From: Drosophila miranda
Lineage: Eukaryota; Arthropoda; Insecta; Diptera; Drosophilidae
Assembly: GCF_003369915.1 (NCBI RefSeq)
Contig: NC_046673.1
Coordinates: 15,112,001-15,176,000, forward strand
Length of the DNA stretch: 64,000 nucleotides
Direction of reading: 5' to 3'
The notes under the pieces were generated by a model, which did not search any database, was not told where the DNA came from, and saw only the letters and a list, made by a program, of their open reading frames with translations. Position numbers and translations under genes: made by a program. Shown here piece by piece: positions 30,312 to 44,000 of this stretch. Each line of letters opens with the position of its first letter. Positions within the stretch are counted from its first letter, which is position 1.

Positions 30312-31775
30312 GTTTGACGAACAATCCAATCCAATCCAATCCAAAGTAGCCAGGCGATAGAGGAGCTTAAAGCATTTTGGTCTGGTTTGGAGAGTTGCTT
30401 ACAAATATGGCCAATAGACTCCGCAAGTCCAAAGAGGCTACAAAGTGAACTGCGACGACGACGACGACGATGATAAGATAAGCCAATTGGTCGAGCGTGC
30501 AGCCAGTCTGATATGTGTACCGTACCCTATGTACGTACTATAGTATACAGTGACTAATGCCGCATTGGAGTAGTAGCCTTTTGGCCAGATAAACAGATAA
30601 GCCGCTAAATAATGTACATATGTATGTATAGTCCATTCAGTTTGGCCGTATGCTTTGCCAAACATTTTATGCATGCTGAGTAGCAATTTCCGGCTATTCA
30701 TTCATACATACAGTGAATCCTGCATATGTTGCACAACTTTTGGTCAAAGATTTACTGTCTTTACAACAATGCACAGCCAAGGATGAAATTTAAGTCAGAT
30801 CAGCTTCTTTTTAATCAACCACATAACGGTGCTAGGCAGTGTTGGAAAACTGTGGCTTTTATTTAAGGTGCATGAAGGTAGCTGTCGGGTTTACAATCGG
30901 CTGGTCTTACTGCAAATCCTTTATTTTTTTAAGTACATATACAAGCATATGCATGTGTAATGTATAGGATAGTCATTCACCTGATAGGACTTAAAACTAA
31001 TCTGGCATGGCTAATATTGATAGGGAATTCAGGCAATCAGGCCTGCCGATAAAGCTTTGGAAAATTGATTCTCTTCTATTGAATTGTATATACACATACA
31101 TATGTATATATGTACAAGGGAGAAGTGTAGTGTGGGTGTTAATAGTTTGTTTACTCTGGAGCAGAGTGCGAGTCAGCGGGAGAGAGATACATAGGTCGTG
31201 AGAGCACGGTAGATTACACTTGCATTCCTAGACTTTTCTGTGCATTTATTGTTGTACACATGGGCATTTCTATTCCATTCTGGCGTTACGTTACGTTAAA
31301 TTTTTTAACATAATGAAAAGGTGCTATTTTAAAAATATTGTTTCTCTTTGAATAAGATATATGTAGGTCTTAAAGATATACATATGTACATACATATGTA
31401 TGTATGTAAGCCAAAATATGACCTGACGTTACGTTGCAAAAAACAGAAACGGGTTTTGACATGGGGGTACAAAATTGCAGATAGAGAGAGACAGATGTAG
31501 CGGACTAAAAACAGTTGTGAAAAATAAAATCGAGGAAAATATTGTAAAATATTAATCTAATAGGTCATTAGGTCAAAGGTATTGTCTTTTTTGGCAGGGT
31601 GGACATTTTTATTGGCAATGCCCGAATGTTTATTGGGTTACAATGTTAAAGTTGTACATAAGATCATTCCGTTCGAAGGGTGGATAAAGTATAAGCAATT
31701 TTACGGTCATATTGTCCAATAAATCGGAGTATTTGTATCTTTCTTCACACTCGTGCACACTGTTTGCAAACTGCA
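30312..31775. other. Intergenic, no gene seen
   Basis: Between the minus-strand membrane protein gene and the interrupted small gene I see a (GAC/GAT)n-like tract at 30448-30475, several TACATATG clusters (30612, 31093, 31380-31405), and AT-rich DNA. No coding signal, RNA gene or element boundary was recognised. Confidence 0.5.
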
Positions 31776-31888
31776 ATGGAATATTTTTTTGGAAAAAAGA
31801 AAATTTTGCTCAAACCGGCACCAAGTATCAAAGATGGATATACGTATCTTTGTGAAGGCATGAGGGGCATACTGATTTCTGATACATA

Positions 31889-32823
31889 AGGTATGTCAAG
31901 AAACTCTTTACACACTGAAAATAAATTAAATTTTTTGACTTTGGATAAGAAAATAATGGCCTTTGGTTCAAATTTATCAAATTTTTTTAATTCATAACCA
32001 TTCAGGGATTAATTATAAAGTAGTTAGTGAAAAAAAAATAACAAAACTATAAATAAGTAAATTACAAAACAACAAAAACAATGATTACTATTGATTACAG
32101 CATTGACTACATGCTGGAGCCGTTTTTCATCGAATTTATCAATTTTTGTAGGTCATACTCAAAGGGAATCTTTTGCCACTCTTCCAATATGAATTCTTTG
32201 AGCTGATTGCGGTTTTTGGGCTGTCTTTTTCCCACTTTCTTCTTCAAATAGGCCCACAAATTTTCAATGGGGTTAAGATCGGGACTCTGGGGTGGTGTAT
32301 CAATAACTTTTCCACAGTTGTAAAGCAGCCAAGCTCTCACATTGCACTCTTTATGTTTGGGATCATTGTCTTGATAAAACTTAAATTTGGCCCTATTGTC
32401 CGTAATGAGACCAAATTTCTCCGTACTGCTTTTTAAATTTGTTTTTAAAATTTGGAGGTACTGTTTGGCATCCAATGTTTGGCAAGTCAATGCAAAAATA
32501 GAGCATCACTGAGCAACGCCAAAAGCATAGATTACGGTAAAGTCCCGTTTTTTCTAAGAACGAGATCAAAACAGAGCTCGAAAACGAAATGTGTAAAGAG
32601 TTTCTTGACAGTGTCAAAAATGAGTAATCATTGTTTTTGTTGTTTTGTAATTTACTTATTTATAGTTTTGTTATTTTTTTTTCACTAACTACTTTATAAT
32701 TAATCCCTGAATGGTTATGAATTAAAAAAATTTGATAAATTTGAACCAAAGGCCATTATTTTCTTATCCAAAGTCAAAAAATTTAATTTATTTTCAGTGT
32801 GTAAAGAGTTTCTTGACATACTG
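31889..32823 (-). mobile_element. Tc1-like element, long terminal repeats, deleted
   Basis: The ends read (GTATGTCAAGAAACTCTTTA...) inward from both sides and are inverted repeats of about 200 bp; the first two bases differ at the left end. TA target duplications are at 31887-31888 and 32824-32825. The 935-bp body is shorter than the 1.6-1.9 kb of complete Tc1/Bari/Minos-type elements and keeps only the C-terminal part of a transposase. An extra internal copy of the terminal sequence occurs at about 32589-32612. Element family name not determined. Confidence 0.85.
32107..32490 (-). pseudogene. Tc1 transposase, C-terminal remnant
   Basis: A 127-codon frame contains the second and third catalytic regions of the DDE domain: QDNDPKH with the second Asp, and SPDLNPIENLW with the final Glu, about 34 residues apart (DD34E). 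The N-terminal DNA-binding domains and the first Asp are missing. Upstream sequence (to about 32617) shows frame-broken similarity, for example a CFWRCSVM stretch in another phase. It cannot encode an active transposase. Confidence 0.85.
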
Positions 32824-33147
32824 TATGTATCTCAATGCGAACGCATCATCCAATGCTGTATGAAATCGTGTCAAAAGATCAGTTCCCAGCAACGTGCTGA
32901 AATGCAAAAAATAATCTTAGGAATGTACTTGAACAAAATTGGTTGGTCGTTTTACAAGAATAACCTTAAGAATATTATGGCATACAACCGTGTACGTATA
33001 GTATTTTATAATATTTAATTGTTCCCTTTCTTTACTCTCGTTTTATTGCAGAATGTGACTATGGAAGATTTAAAGGAACCTATAGATATTTCTGAGTGGG
33101 TTCTTGGAGCTGTTATTTTAATATTTCTTTATTTTATAATCCCATAA

Positions 33148-33695
33148 TTTTGAATTGTAAATTAAAGCTACCAAAAAGAGTAAACACAAAAAGCTTTATT
33201 ACAGAGCGTGACAAAGGCGCAATTTCAGGGCGAGCTTAAGAGAGAGCGCTTTCTCGCTCTCTCACTCTCTGTGAGCTTTTGCTCCTCGTTTATGTTTCTG
33301 CGCTTGTGCTCTCTACCCGGGGACCGAGCACGACCGCCCACCCGTCCTGCCCTACATTGCGGCTGGCCGACGCTCCGCTTATCCTTGGGACTAGCACCCC
33401 AATGTCTTGGCCCGGCCTTATCCCCGGCTTTCACTTCCGGAACTTTGCTGCCGACGACAACAACAAACCGACAAAGCGAGCGGCAGGCACACTGCACTTG
33501 CAACTGAGACGCTGAGAGAACATAATCACTGCCTGCCCCGCCATCCGCCGCCCGCTGACACTGCAAATCGGTAGGAGAGATGCTGTAGACAGGGCTCCCT
33601 CCTGGCTGGGCGCCCGCTGGCCATGGAACGGTAGCTGCAGACTGCAGACTGCGGACTGCGGAAGAGAACCACTATAGACGGGACGGGCCGGTGCA
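33148..33695 (+). promoter_or_regulatory. Probable Hs3st-B promoter and 5' UTR
   Basis: Between the small gene's poly(A) signal and the Hs3st-B start there are GAGAG/CTCTC clusters at about 33237-33270, candidate GAGA-factor sites, followed by a G+C-rich stretch that resembles a 5' UTR. No upstream coding exon was seen. Confidence 0.4.
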
Positions 33696-34965
<1,270 letters not shown>

Positions 34966-35963
34966 GAGTAGGAGTAGGGTCCCTACCTTCGAAGTTCAAG
35001 GATTGGAGGGCAGTGGGAAAAGGCACCTTGTTGTTGCCCAATGTGGCAACGGACTGATATTGTTGATTGCATTTTTTGATACATATAAATTGTACTTATC
35101 TAGTATACAAACACGTACCATATACGGATATAGCTATTTAGATGATATATATATATATACATATTGTACACACACACACACACACTCACATATGTATAAC
35201 CGGATCTCGCAGGAGGCGTGAGATTATTGCTCAATTATTGGTAGCTTTATCAGAAGACAAATTCAACGATAATGGTTCCTCTCTTCAAACTCGAACTCAA
35301 ATAAACCCATGCACACACTATATACTCGAACATTCTACATATACATATACCTAACCTTTGGTATATACCATAACATATTATATACAACATACTATACTAG
35401 GTATATAATACACCTATAGAGAACAAATAGAGCTTACTATGAAATTCCTACAGAGTCGTCTTCACGCATCCCAAATCAATCCCAGGACATGGGCCATACG
35501 AGTATATACATATGTATGTATACATATTCGATATACCATATAGCATATATAAATAGAATTTCAAGAATTTCCTTCCATTGCATGCCCGACTCCTCTCCTC
35601 CAAATACAAATACCAAAAGCTTAGCTAATTTCAATCAAAAGAAAAACCTACATTAAATAAATCAACATTCCAACAACAGAAACTCGATTCAATTACAAAA
35701 CTAGCTGTTTCTATGGGTATCCTTTGGGTATGTACTCGTACACTTGGTTGGTCGTTGGGTCGTTAGTTGAGCGAGTTAGTTGAGAGGTGCGATATGTGTT
35801 CCATAATTACTACCTTTGATATTATCCAAGTTAAACATCCGATATATTTTCCAATATAGGCAGGTATATGTTTAAGAGTATCTATCTACCGGTCTATCTA
35901 AGCTCCTTTATCCATCTAGATCGGCGTGGGGCAGGCTGTTTGAATTAGCAGGAAATCTAACAA
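34966..35963. other. 3' UTR of Hs3st-B and intergenic DNA
   Basis: AATAAA at about 35299-35304 could end the Hs3st-B transcript. The rest is AT-rich with (AC)n at 35168-35183 and TATACC/TATATA motifs. No gene was seen. Confidence 0.5.
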
Positions 35964-37075
35964 AAACGAGGGGGAACGTTGTGAGTTGCTGCGGAGACCG
36001 CAACTCTACATTTATACCCGATACTTAGTCAGGCTCTCCTCCGTCAGACGCCGCTAATATTGAACGACACGACAAAGAGTGCGTGCGAGAGAGACAGAAA
36101 TCAGTCTGAGCGTGACGTCGGGCGCTGCGTAGCCACTGCAAATTGATTTCTTGCTTTTGGCTACAAAAATGATCCGATCTAATCCAGATTAAGCAATCTG
36201 ATAGATATGGTCATTATCTATGATTCTGCGTTTTAAGTTTTCTCGAATGTGCAATATTGTGGATGCAACAGATTTTCGTCCTTTCTGTGGGCGGAAGGGG
36301 GTGGGGCGAAATTTTGAGATATACGTTTTATAGTGACATCTTAAAGGAGTGTGTGTACCAAATTTGGTTACTCTAGCCTTAATAGTCTCTGAGATTTGTG
36401 GATGCCTCAGATTTTCGTCCTTTGCGGGGGCGGAAGGGGGTGTGGCGAAATTTTGAAACAAACTCGTCTCGGTCCGATATATTAGGAGTGTGGATACCAA
36501 ATTTGGTTGCTCTAGCTTTTGTAGTCTCTGAGATCTAGGCGCTAATGTTTTACTCTAAGCAAAGCCGCCTATGCTACGTGTGTGTTAGAGAGAGACAGGG
36601 CGAGAAAAAATGAAATTGTTTTCTTGATGCTGGCTATAATAATAATACGATCCAATTCAGATTCCGCAGTCTTAAAGATATGGTCATTCTCTACAATTCT
36701 ACGTTTTTGGTTTTCTCATATCTTTAAAATTGTGGATGCCACAGATTTTCGTCCTTTGTGGGGGCGGAAGTGGGCGGGGCGAAGTTTTGAAATATTTTTG
36801 TAGCAGTGACATATCACAGAAGTCTGGATCCAAAACATCGTTGCTCTAGCTCTTATAGTCTTTGAGCACTAGGCGCTGAAGGGGACGGACAGACGGACAG
36901 AGGGACAGACGGACGGACGGACAGACAGACATGGCTCAATCGACTCGGCTATTGATGCTGATCAAGAATATATATACTTTATGGGGTCGGAAACGATTCC
37001 TTCTGGACGTTACACACATCCACATTTACCACAAATCTAATATACCCCAATACTCATTTTGAGTATCGGGTATAA
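35964..37075 (-). mobile_element. DINE-1/INE-1-like Helentron, copy 1
   Basis: Starts AAACGAGGGGGAACGTTGTG and ends GAGTATCGGGTATAA. Near the right end are repeated GGACGGACAGAC units, the block 'ggctattgatgctgatcaag' and 'atatactttatggggtcgga', which are landmarks of the INE-1/DINE-1 family when read on the complement. It contains two or three internal repeats of a 'gtggatgc..cagattttcgtcctttg' unit. Nonautonomous; small open frames in it are not genes. Confidence 0.85.
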
Positions 37076-38022
37076 AAACTCTTAATGGCGAAACTCTAGT
37101 CGAGCACACGTTATGCATGTTGTTTTTATACTCTACTATCCTCGGGCATTCTCTTTGAAAGCTTTCTCCTGTGCATCGGCACCAATACAGTAACACCTTT
37201 TGTTCCATTTTGCTTACTGTCTTCGCACACAAACGCACTGCATGATATGTGAATGTGTGCGTGCCGACCGCTGATCTAGATCCATCGATATAAATACATC
37301 ATATTAAGAGTGTAAAAACCAATTGCTTTTGTATTTTTTTTTTTTAAATGTAATCATTTTTTAATTTGGTTTTAATTGTTTTGTGAACGATTCACGTGTT
37401 CGTTTTGTTGTATGATAGTTTCTCTTGGGGTTTAAGCGTTCCTCTGGTTTATGGTCTGCGATCAGATCGATATCGATCCACTCTGCGCTCGACTTTCCTT
37501 CTTTTCTGTATATTTGTTCTCTCCTATTTTTTGTTGTTTTTTTAAGTACAATTGATTAATTAAATTGCGGTGGTTTGTGGTTGGTATTTTTGTTTTGTTT
37601 TTGCGGTTGCTTTTAGGTATTCATCGAGCTTTCTGCATTTTTTTTTTATGTGATTCCTACATATGTACTATATATATAATGTTTGTTGTTAAGAAAATTA
37701 TACGGTATTTTTTGGGATTTTGTCCGCGTCTGTCTGTCTGTCTGCTTAAGGTCGAATAGAATTTCAGTAGAAATATCATACCCTATACGCAAAGTAGTAA
37801 TCGGAAATCGTAGATTGTAAATCTGAATTATGAAAGTAACTAAAACTACAAGAAATTAGAACTTACGATGCTACGTTAGGAGTGTGCCCTACTACTTTAT
37901 GCTTATTACTTATTGCCTATTCCTATGCCTACAATTTCCTCTTTGATTTGATATATTACAAACATCCGGATTGCGTCTTCTGGGATTGCGTTTGAGTCTC
38001 TTATTCTGGCTGCTGCCTCTCT
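37076..38022. other. Downstream region of rictor
   Basis: AT-rich DNA between the DINE-1-like element and the rictor stop codon. It probably includes the rictor 3' UTR. Poly-T runs at 37336-37346 and 37639-37648 and a TCTG tract at 37730-37744 are the only structures seen. No gene. Confidence 0.45.
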
Positions 38023-41000
38023 CTAGGATGTGACCCGCTTCGATGTCCATTTGACGCTGCCATTCCTGCTGCTGCCGCCTACTGCCGACTCCGCCCCACC
38101 CGTTCCGGATGCAGGTCCAGCTCCAGCTCTGGCGTCAAGTACCGCCTCCGATTTGGAGCTCTGCAGCCGCTTCTCGCAGTACAGGCTGCCCACGGGCTTT
38201 GTCATGGATGCCGCCAGGCTCTTGGTCACCGTGGAGTAGTCCAGCGTGGAGGAGGTGGACCCTGGGGCTACCGAAATGGACGACACAACGCCAGCATCCG
38301 TATCGGCATCCGCATCGGCATCTGCATCTGCACTCATCTGACGCTTCAGCTGGGGCACTGGCGTTGGCGAAGTCTTGGGGGGCGTTGTCTGGCTACGATC
38401 CTTGATCGGGAACTTGTTCTTGGTGCAGCTGAGGTCCAGCTCCAGCGTGTAGAAGCGACCGCGGGTATACTGGCGATTATCGTTCTTTAGATTCGTTCCA
38501 GCCGTACCTGTAGCCCCACCTCCAGGGACTGCAGGCGGCTGCGGTACCGGCTGCTGGCTGATCGTGCAGATGCTACTTCGATTGCTGTTCCCATGGCAGG
38601 GCAGGGCTGTGTGAGCAGTCGTCACGGAGCTGGCTTGGGTCCCAGCGCCACTACCATCGCAGACATCCTCCCCAGGATCATCGTCTTCGTTCTCGTCTCC
38701 CTCCTCTTCGTCTTCGCTATCCTCCAGGGTGTCCTCAGTGTCGTCCTTGATGTGCAGCTGGTTGTGGGGCATCATCTGCTGTTGGGACGCCTGCTGGGCA
38801 TTGGCACTGGGGGACTTGGAGACCACCATACGCGGCGACTGATCCATCAGCAGATTCTCCCAGCTCGTCTCGTATACGCTGGCCAGCTGGGCGGCCGGCT
38901 TGGGCTTCATTTGCGTCTTGTGGGCCAGCAGCATGGCCGATGGTGGCGTGGGCTCTGCCTTCTCCTCGGCGGGCATTTTGCGGGTGCCAATTATCAGCTG
39001 CGGCTCCACATAGAAGGCATCAAAGTTGAGGTCCAGAAAGAGCTCCTGCAGGAAACGGCGGGCACTCATCCGATAGCTGCTTCTGCCCAGCGTCTTGCAG
39101 GACTCTGAATACAGGCAAATGTCCTGAAATATATCAAAAGAAAAAGAGTTTTAGGTGTTTCACAAGTTGTAGGTGTTTATCCAAAGTCTTACCTGAAAGG
39201 CATGCGGATGCTTCTGCTTGAGCTCCAGTAGGGCCATCTTCGATTGTTTGGCACTGACCGGATTGGCCAGACGCTGTACATTATATAGAATGGAGGCCGT
39301 CAGCCTGTCCGGCAGGCTATCCTCGCTCAGCATGCTCTCCGGCGAATGGAAGCTTATGTCCGTGCCCAGCGGCACTCTGCCAGAGCCGGAGCCACCGCTG
39401 CCACTGCTCTTTTTGGCCAGAACTGGGCCGGCTTGGATGCCAGCCGCCACCAGGGCCGCTGCTGCACTGCTGTACAGCTCACAGGGTGCAAGGGTCGCAC
39501 CACCACCTGCACCTGCACCGTTGCTCTGGCTGCCAACACTATCCTGACGCTGCTGACGCGGAGACCGGGCACAATGGAGGCACTGGCTGCGCGCATGCTT
39601 GGCGCCCTGCTGCCACTGACGGGGCTGGCGGCGGCTCGCCGAGGATACGTCCGAGAGCGATGATATGACCGAGGACTCGTCGCCGCCCTCGTTGTTCAGC
39701 GAATCGTTGAGGAACTGAAGCCGCTGACTCAGCAACAGATTGATGCCCATGAGGTCCTGGTCCTGTATGTCACGCGACACATACGTTCGACTGAGATTGC
39801 GCGTGGGAAACAGATCCAGCACATTCTTGGGCAGACAAATGCCGGCATAGCACGGCCCCTGCATATCATTCTGCGGCAGAAATTTGGGGGCATTCAGCGT
39901 GGGCAGCAGGACGTTCAGTTCCCCGGTAGAAAGGCGTCGTCGCACCTTGCTCAACCTGGGCTTTGGATAACTCCAGTCCTGCTTGTGTATAAAGTCATGC
40001 AATTCCGCTGCCGACTCCAGGACGGGGCGGCTATGGGCGCGCAGAACCCTTAGCTGCGCGTACCCCTTCACGGCCATCGGACTGAGTGTGGTGTTCGCCG
40101 TCCCGCTATGGCTGGTAGCTATCGAATGGAGCCGTATAAGTTCTTCGCTCTCCAGCAGATTGGACATGCTCGGTATGGGACTCAGCGGGAATTGCTGCAA
40201 TTCGCTCATATTTGCCGCCGCAGCGGCTGCAGCTGCGGCCGTTCGTCCCGTAACCGATTCGCAGCTGCTCACGCCCGAGGTGTTTGAGTCTGTGCAGGAG
40301 TTGTACCGTATGCGGTGCTGCTGCTGGTGCTGGTGCTGATGCTGGTAGGGCATGGGATAGAGACCCCCGCCAGTGCCTCCTCCTCCGCCGCCGCCCAGCA
40401 GGCTAATCACATCTGTAGTCTTCGATTCGGAGAGCGAGCGCTGATGCTTACCCTGACGCAGGTTGCTGCCCTCCGGCAGGGTTTTCGATTTGGCGGCTGC
40501 CACCGGCCCAGACAGAGTTCGATTCACATGCAGGGCCAAAGCATGACCATCATCCATTGTGGTGGTCGTGGCCGTTGAATTTGGATCCTGAATTCCTCCT
40601 CCAACAGCAGTACCTGTCCCCGTTCCCGTTCCCGTCCCGACGCCCATGGGCTCTGTCTGATCGATGAGCAGATTCCAGTAGTAGGAGCCCGTGTAATAGG
40701 ATCCATCGATCTGATCCTCCAGCACGGTAAAGTTATACGGCGGCGCATCCTCGTAGTAATGCCGCACCGGTGTGTACTGATTGGACATCCAATCTTCTGG
40801 CTGATGCACTGGCCACATGGTGTTCCTATCATGCCGCACGCTCAACCAATCTGCAAAAGAATCAATGAATCAATGAAAGACCGCGGATCCAATCTACTTC
40901 CAAGGAAGCTCCAACACTTACTCAGCTTAAAGAGTATATTAGCGCCCGCTTGGGTGCCTGCTATGAGACCCAGGGCACTGAAACAGGTGGCCCTCACCGA

Positions 41001-44000
41001 ATATACCTCGCATTTGGTCACCAAAACAATCAGCTTCTCATAGAGCCTGTAAAATGAACGAATGGTTTAGAATTGGGAGATCCTTCGCCAAATAGAGACA
41101 CGCAGTGGACCAATGAATGCGTAAGACCATCGAAAACGATAGGAAAACCGATAAGATCATGTTTCATTTTCGATAGCTTGTAGAATATTCATTTGCCAGC
41201 GTTTTATGATATCTTTAACGAGGCGCTTTAGCCACAAATCAGGGGGCAGAGACGGAGACAGAGATTCGCCTTACCTGGCATTCTGTTCCACAAAATATTC
41301 AATTCCATTCGCATGGGTGGAGGCATGGGACAGGGCCCAGACGGCCGCTTTCAGTTCCAGACACTCGGCATCGTCCGTGCACTTGGCGCGTGTCAGGAGG
41401 TCCAGCAGCTGGGGAAGATCCCCGAATTTACTCAGCGCCGTCATGCCCTGGCTGGTCTGCACCATCTGTCCGTACAGATGGGGGGCAATGTTCGGGGGCA
41501 CTGTCTGGGGCCGCTGGTTACAGTTGCGTCGCGAATAGTAGCCATCCTCGTTGCGTATGTGCAGCGTGAGGCTGGAGTGGGTGTCGGCCTCGACGAGCAG
41601 CACGTATCGCTTGTTGTAGCCATTCCGCCAGTACTTGATCTCATCCTCGATGCGGGCCAGGCTGCTGTTGAGGCCGCGCGACAGCGAGTAATAGCGGGAC
41701 ATCAGCAGGCGACCCACGTCCCCGCGCAGCGTCAGATTCGGCCACAGGCTGACAATTTCCTCTAAATAGTACTTGTCATGGCAGGCCTCCTCCAGCACCT
41801 CCATGGCTGCCAGCACCACACTGCGGTCGGCATCCTTCGTTTGGAGTATGATCAGTGGTATGCCCCACACCTCAAAGTGCGGCAGGCGGGCACGCAGCAG
41901 CACGGCCATAAACTGTGTGGCATACAAACGCCCGCTGCGCGTCTTGGCAGAGGTCAGCGCCTTCTCCAGCACCTGCCTGGGGAGCTTCTCGAAGCTGTAA
42001 TTGAGGCCAGAGACAATCAGCTTCACGTAGCACACATGATCCGTGACACGCACCAAAGTGATCAGGCTGGAAAAGCAAAGGATACCAGAGAATGAGTATT
42101 TACTGCAGATAGCAACAAGAAACGATAAGGGACGATGGAACAGCAGAGACTACTAAACTCTATTCTTATACAGCTACTAAGATGGCAGCACTTTCCGCCC
42201 TCAGAATGACAGAAAACAAATTATACGCTCGACGAAACTCCCGCCAATGAACCAATGAGGACAGATTACTGCACCGCTAGTGATCACGCCGCTCGACGCC
42301 CTTTGGCTACGTGCAAGCCTCTCACGCACTCAGCAGAATACAAAGCTCTGCAGTTACTCGAGCCCTCACGGAGAAGGTTCGTCTCTTTTCCCAGCTACCC
42401 CTTTAAGCTAACCTAACCTGCTGCCTGGTGCCTGCTGGAGAATTTTCTACCAAGTACATATATACTCACTATTCAAAGACAGTTGTATTCTTGAGCACTT
42501 CAATGCCCTTCCGTGTGCGGCACATGCGTCCAATGTAAAGGAAATACTGCTGGCACATGGTATTGTTCATGTGCTGGGGACTAAACAGACAGTCGTGTGC
42601 CCGATTCGATGTGGTCACAGCCAGCAGATGCTGGCTAATGTCCGAAAAGTAGTCCGTGATATAACGCATGCATTCCAGCTGCCAAAAATAAAAGAGAGAG
42701 CTCATAAATAGTGGGAGCGCACAAATAGAAGGGGCAGGGGGGGAGGGGAGGACACTCACCTGTCTGCTGCCTACCAGGACATCTATCAAATCCAGCCCGG
42801 CACTGACAAACGCTGGCATGCTGTGTCCTGGCACCAGATCCTGATGCGAAAATCGATTATTGCTTGGCTTGTAAAAGTCCACCAATCGCTTGAGGAATTT
42901 TCCCAGCGTAAAGTCGAGCTTTCGTGTACAATTTGACTGGAAAAGAGAGCAAGAAAATGATTGTTAAATGAGTAAAAATCATTAGATTAATCGAATTATT
43001 CATTTACTCTGAGGATCGTGGTGATGACATCCCAATCCCATAGATTCGCATCCGTTTGGGTTAGCACGCGGGAGCCGGTGAGCAGGCGATTTAGGGCTCG
43101 AAAATTATCAAACAGGGCCTGCGGCATGAATTTCCGTTTCAATCGAAAGCTGGAACGTAAGGAATTCGAGGAGGATTGCGATTGTGACTCATCGCTGGAG
43201 GATACCGAATCGAGACGCTGACGATCCAAGGTGGCATGAAACTGTCCCGATAGCGGCACTGAGGAGCCCGCCGCCGCAGCGGTATCCTGTAGCTGCAGGG
43301 CGGGGCCCTGCTGCTCCTGCACGTTGAGGTGGCGTCGAAAGAGTCGCGTCTGGATGAGGGCTCCTCCTTGGATAATACTGTCCAGAAATAGACTGCACGA
43401 TGCCGGCCTCTGGCGCAGCATCTTCTGGTAGTTCTGAAGCGCAGCCACCGAGGCATTGGCCTGTTGATTCCCCTGCGTGGCATGGCCAATGAGCGTGGGC
43501 AGGGCTGGGCTGGTGCAACAAATGTCCGGCGGCAGGTGTGTGTGCATCAGCTGCAGGATCTTGCCAATGAGGACGGTGGCCCGCACCGAAATGAACTGAT
43601 CGCTGGCAACGGCCACCTCAACGAGGGCATTCAGCATACCCGTCTCCAGGAAGCAGTACAGCAGCAGGGCCAAATGCTGTTCGACAACATTCGGGGCCCG
43701 GGCAGCCAGACTGGGCAGAATCGAACGTCCCTCGGCGGAAACGAAGCCATTGCTTAGCAGCCACGAGTCCTGAAAGTCCGAGGGATCCACTGCCTGCAGT
43801 GCCACAGCATAGTCATCCGTCCAGGCGGGTTGCGGCAGCGACAGCAGCTCGTACAGCAAATCCAATATTGCTTTCTGTGTATGGGAGGAGGAGATTTCAA
43901 CATGAGAGAGGCACCAACAAGCAGAAGGAAAAGAACACTCACTCTGACTTCAACTTGATTTAAATATAAAGCGTCGACTATTGCTTGCAGGCCTGAGGGT

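Larger units (their letters stand above)
31776..33147 (+). pseudogene. Small C-terminally anchored protein gene interrupted by Tc1
   Basis: The coding pieces are 31776..31888, 32826..32991 and 33052..33147. A start ATG at 31776 opens 37 codons plus two bases (TA) that are the target site of a Tc1-like element. After the element and its duplicated TA the frame resumes at once, runs to a donor at 32992 (GTACGT), and continues from the acceptor at 33051 in phase to TAA at 33145-33147. Ignoring the element, the product would be 124 residues. It has several cysteines in the middle (QCERIIQCC) and a C-terminal hydrophobic helix (WVLGAVILIFLYFIIP), so it is a likely tail-anchored membrane protein. 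An ATTAAA signal follows at about 33163. Family unknown. Unless the element is spliced out or is absent in other individuals, the gene is inactivated here. Confidence 0.7.

Noticed and set aside
32797-33018. 73-codon frame starting in the Tc1 terminal repeat
   Set aside because: Its first residues are transposon sequence; replaced by the interrupted-gene model.
36582-36803. 73-codon frame, repeated at 59511-59732
   Set aside because: Part of DINE-1-like elements; sequence identity is due to element copies.
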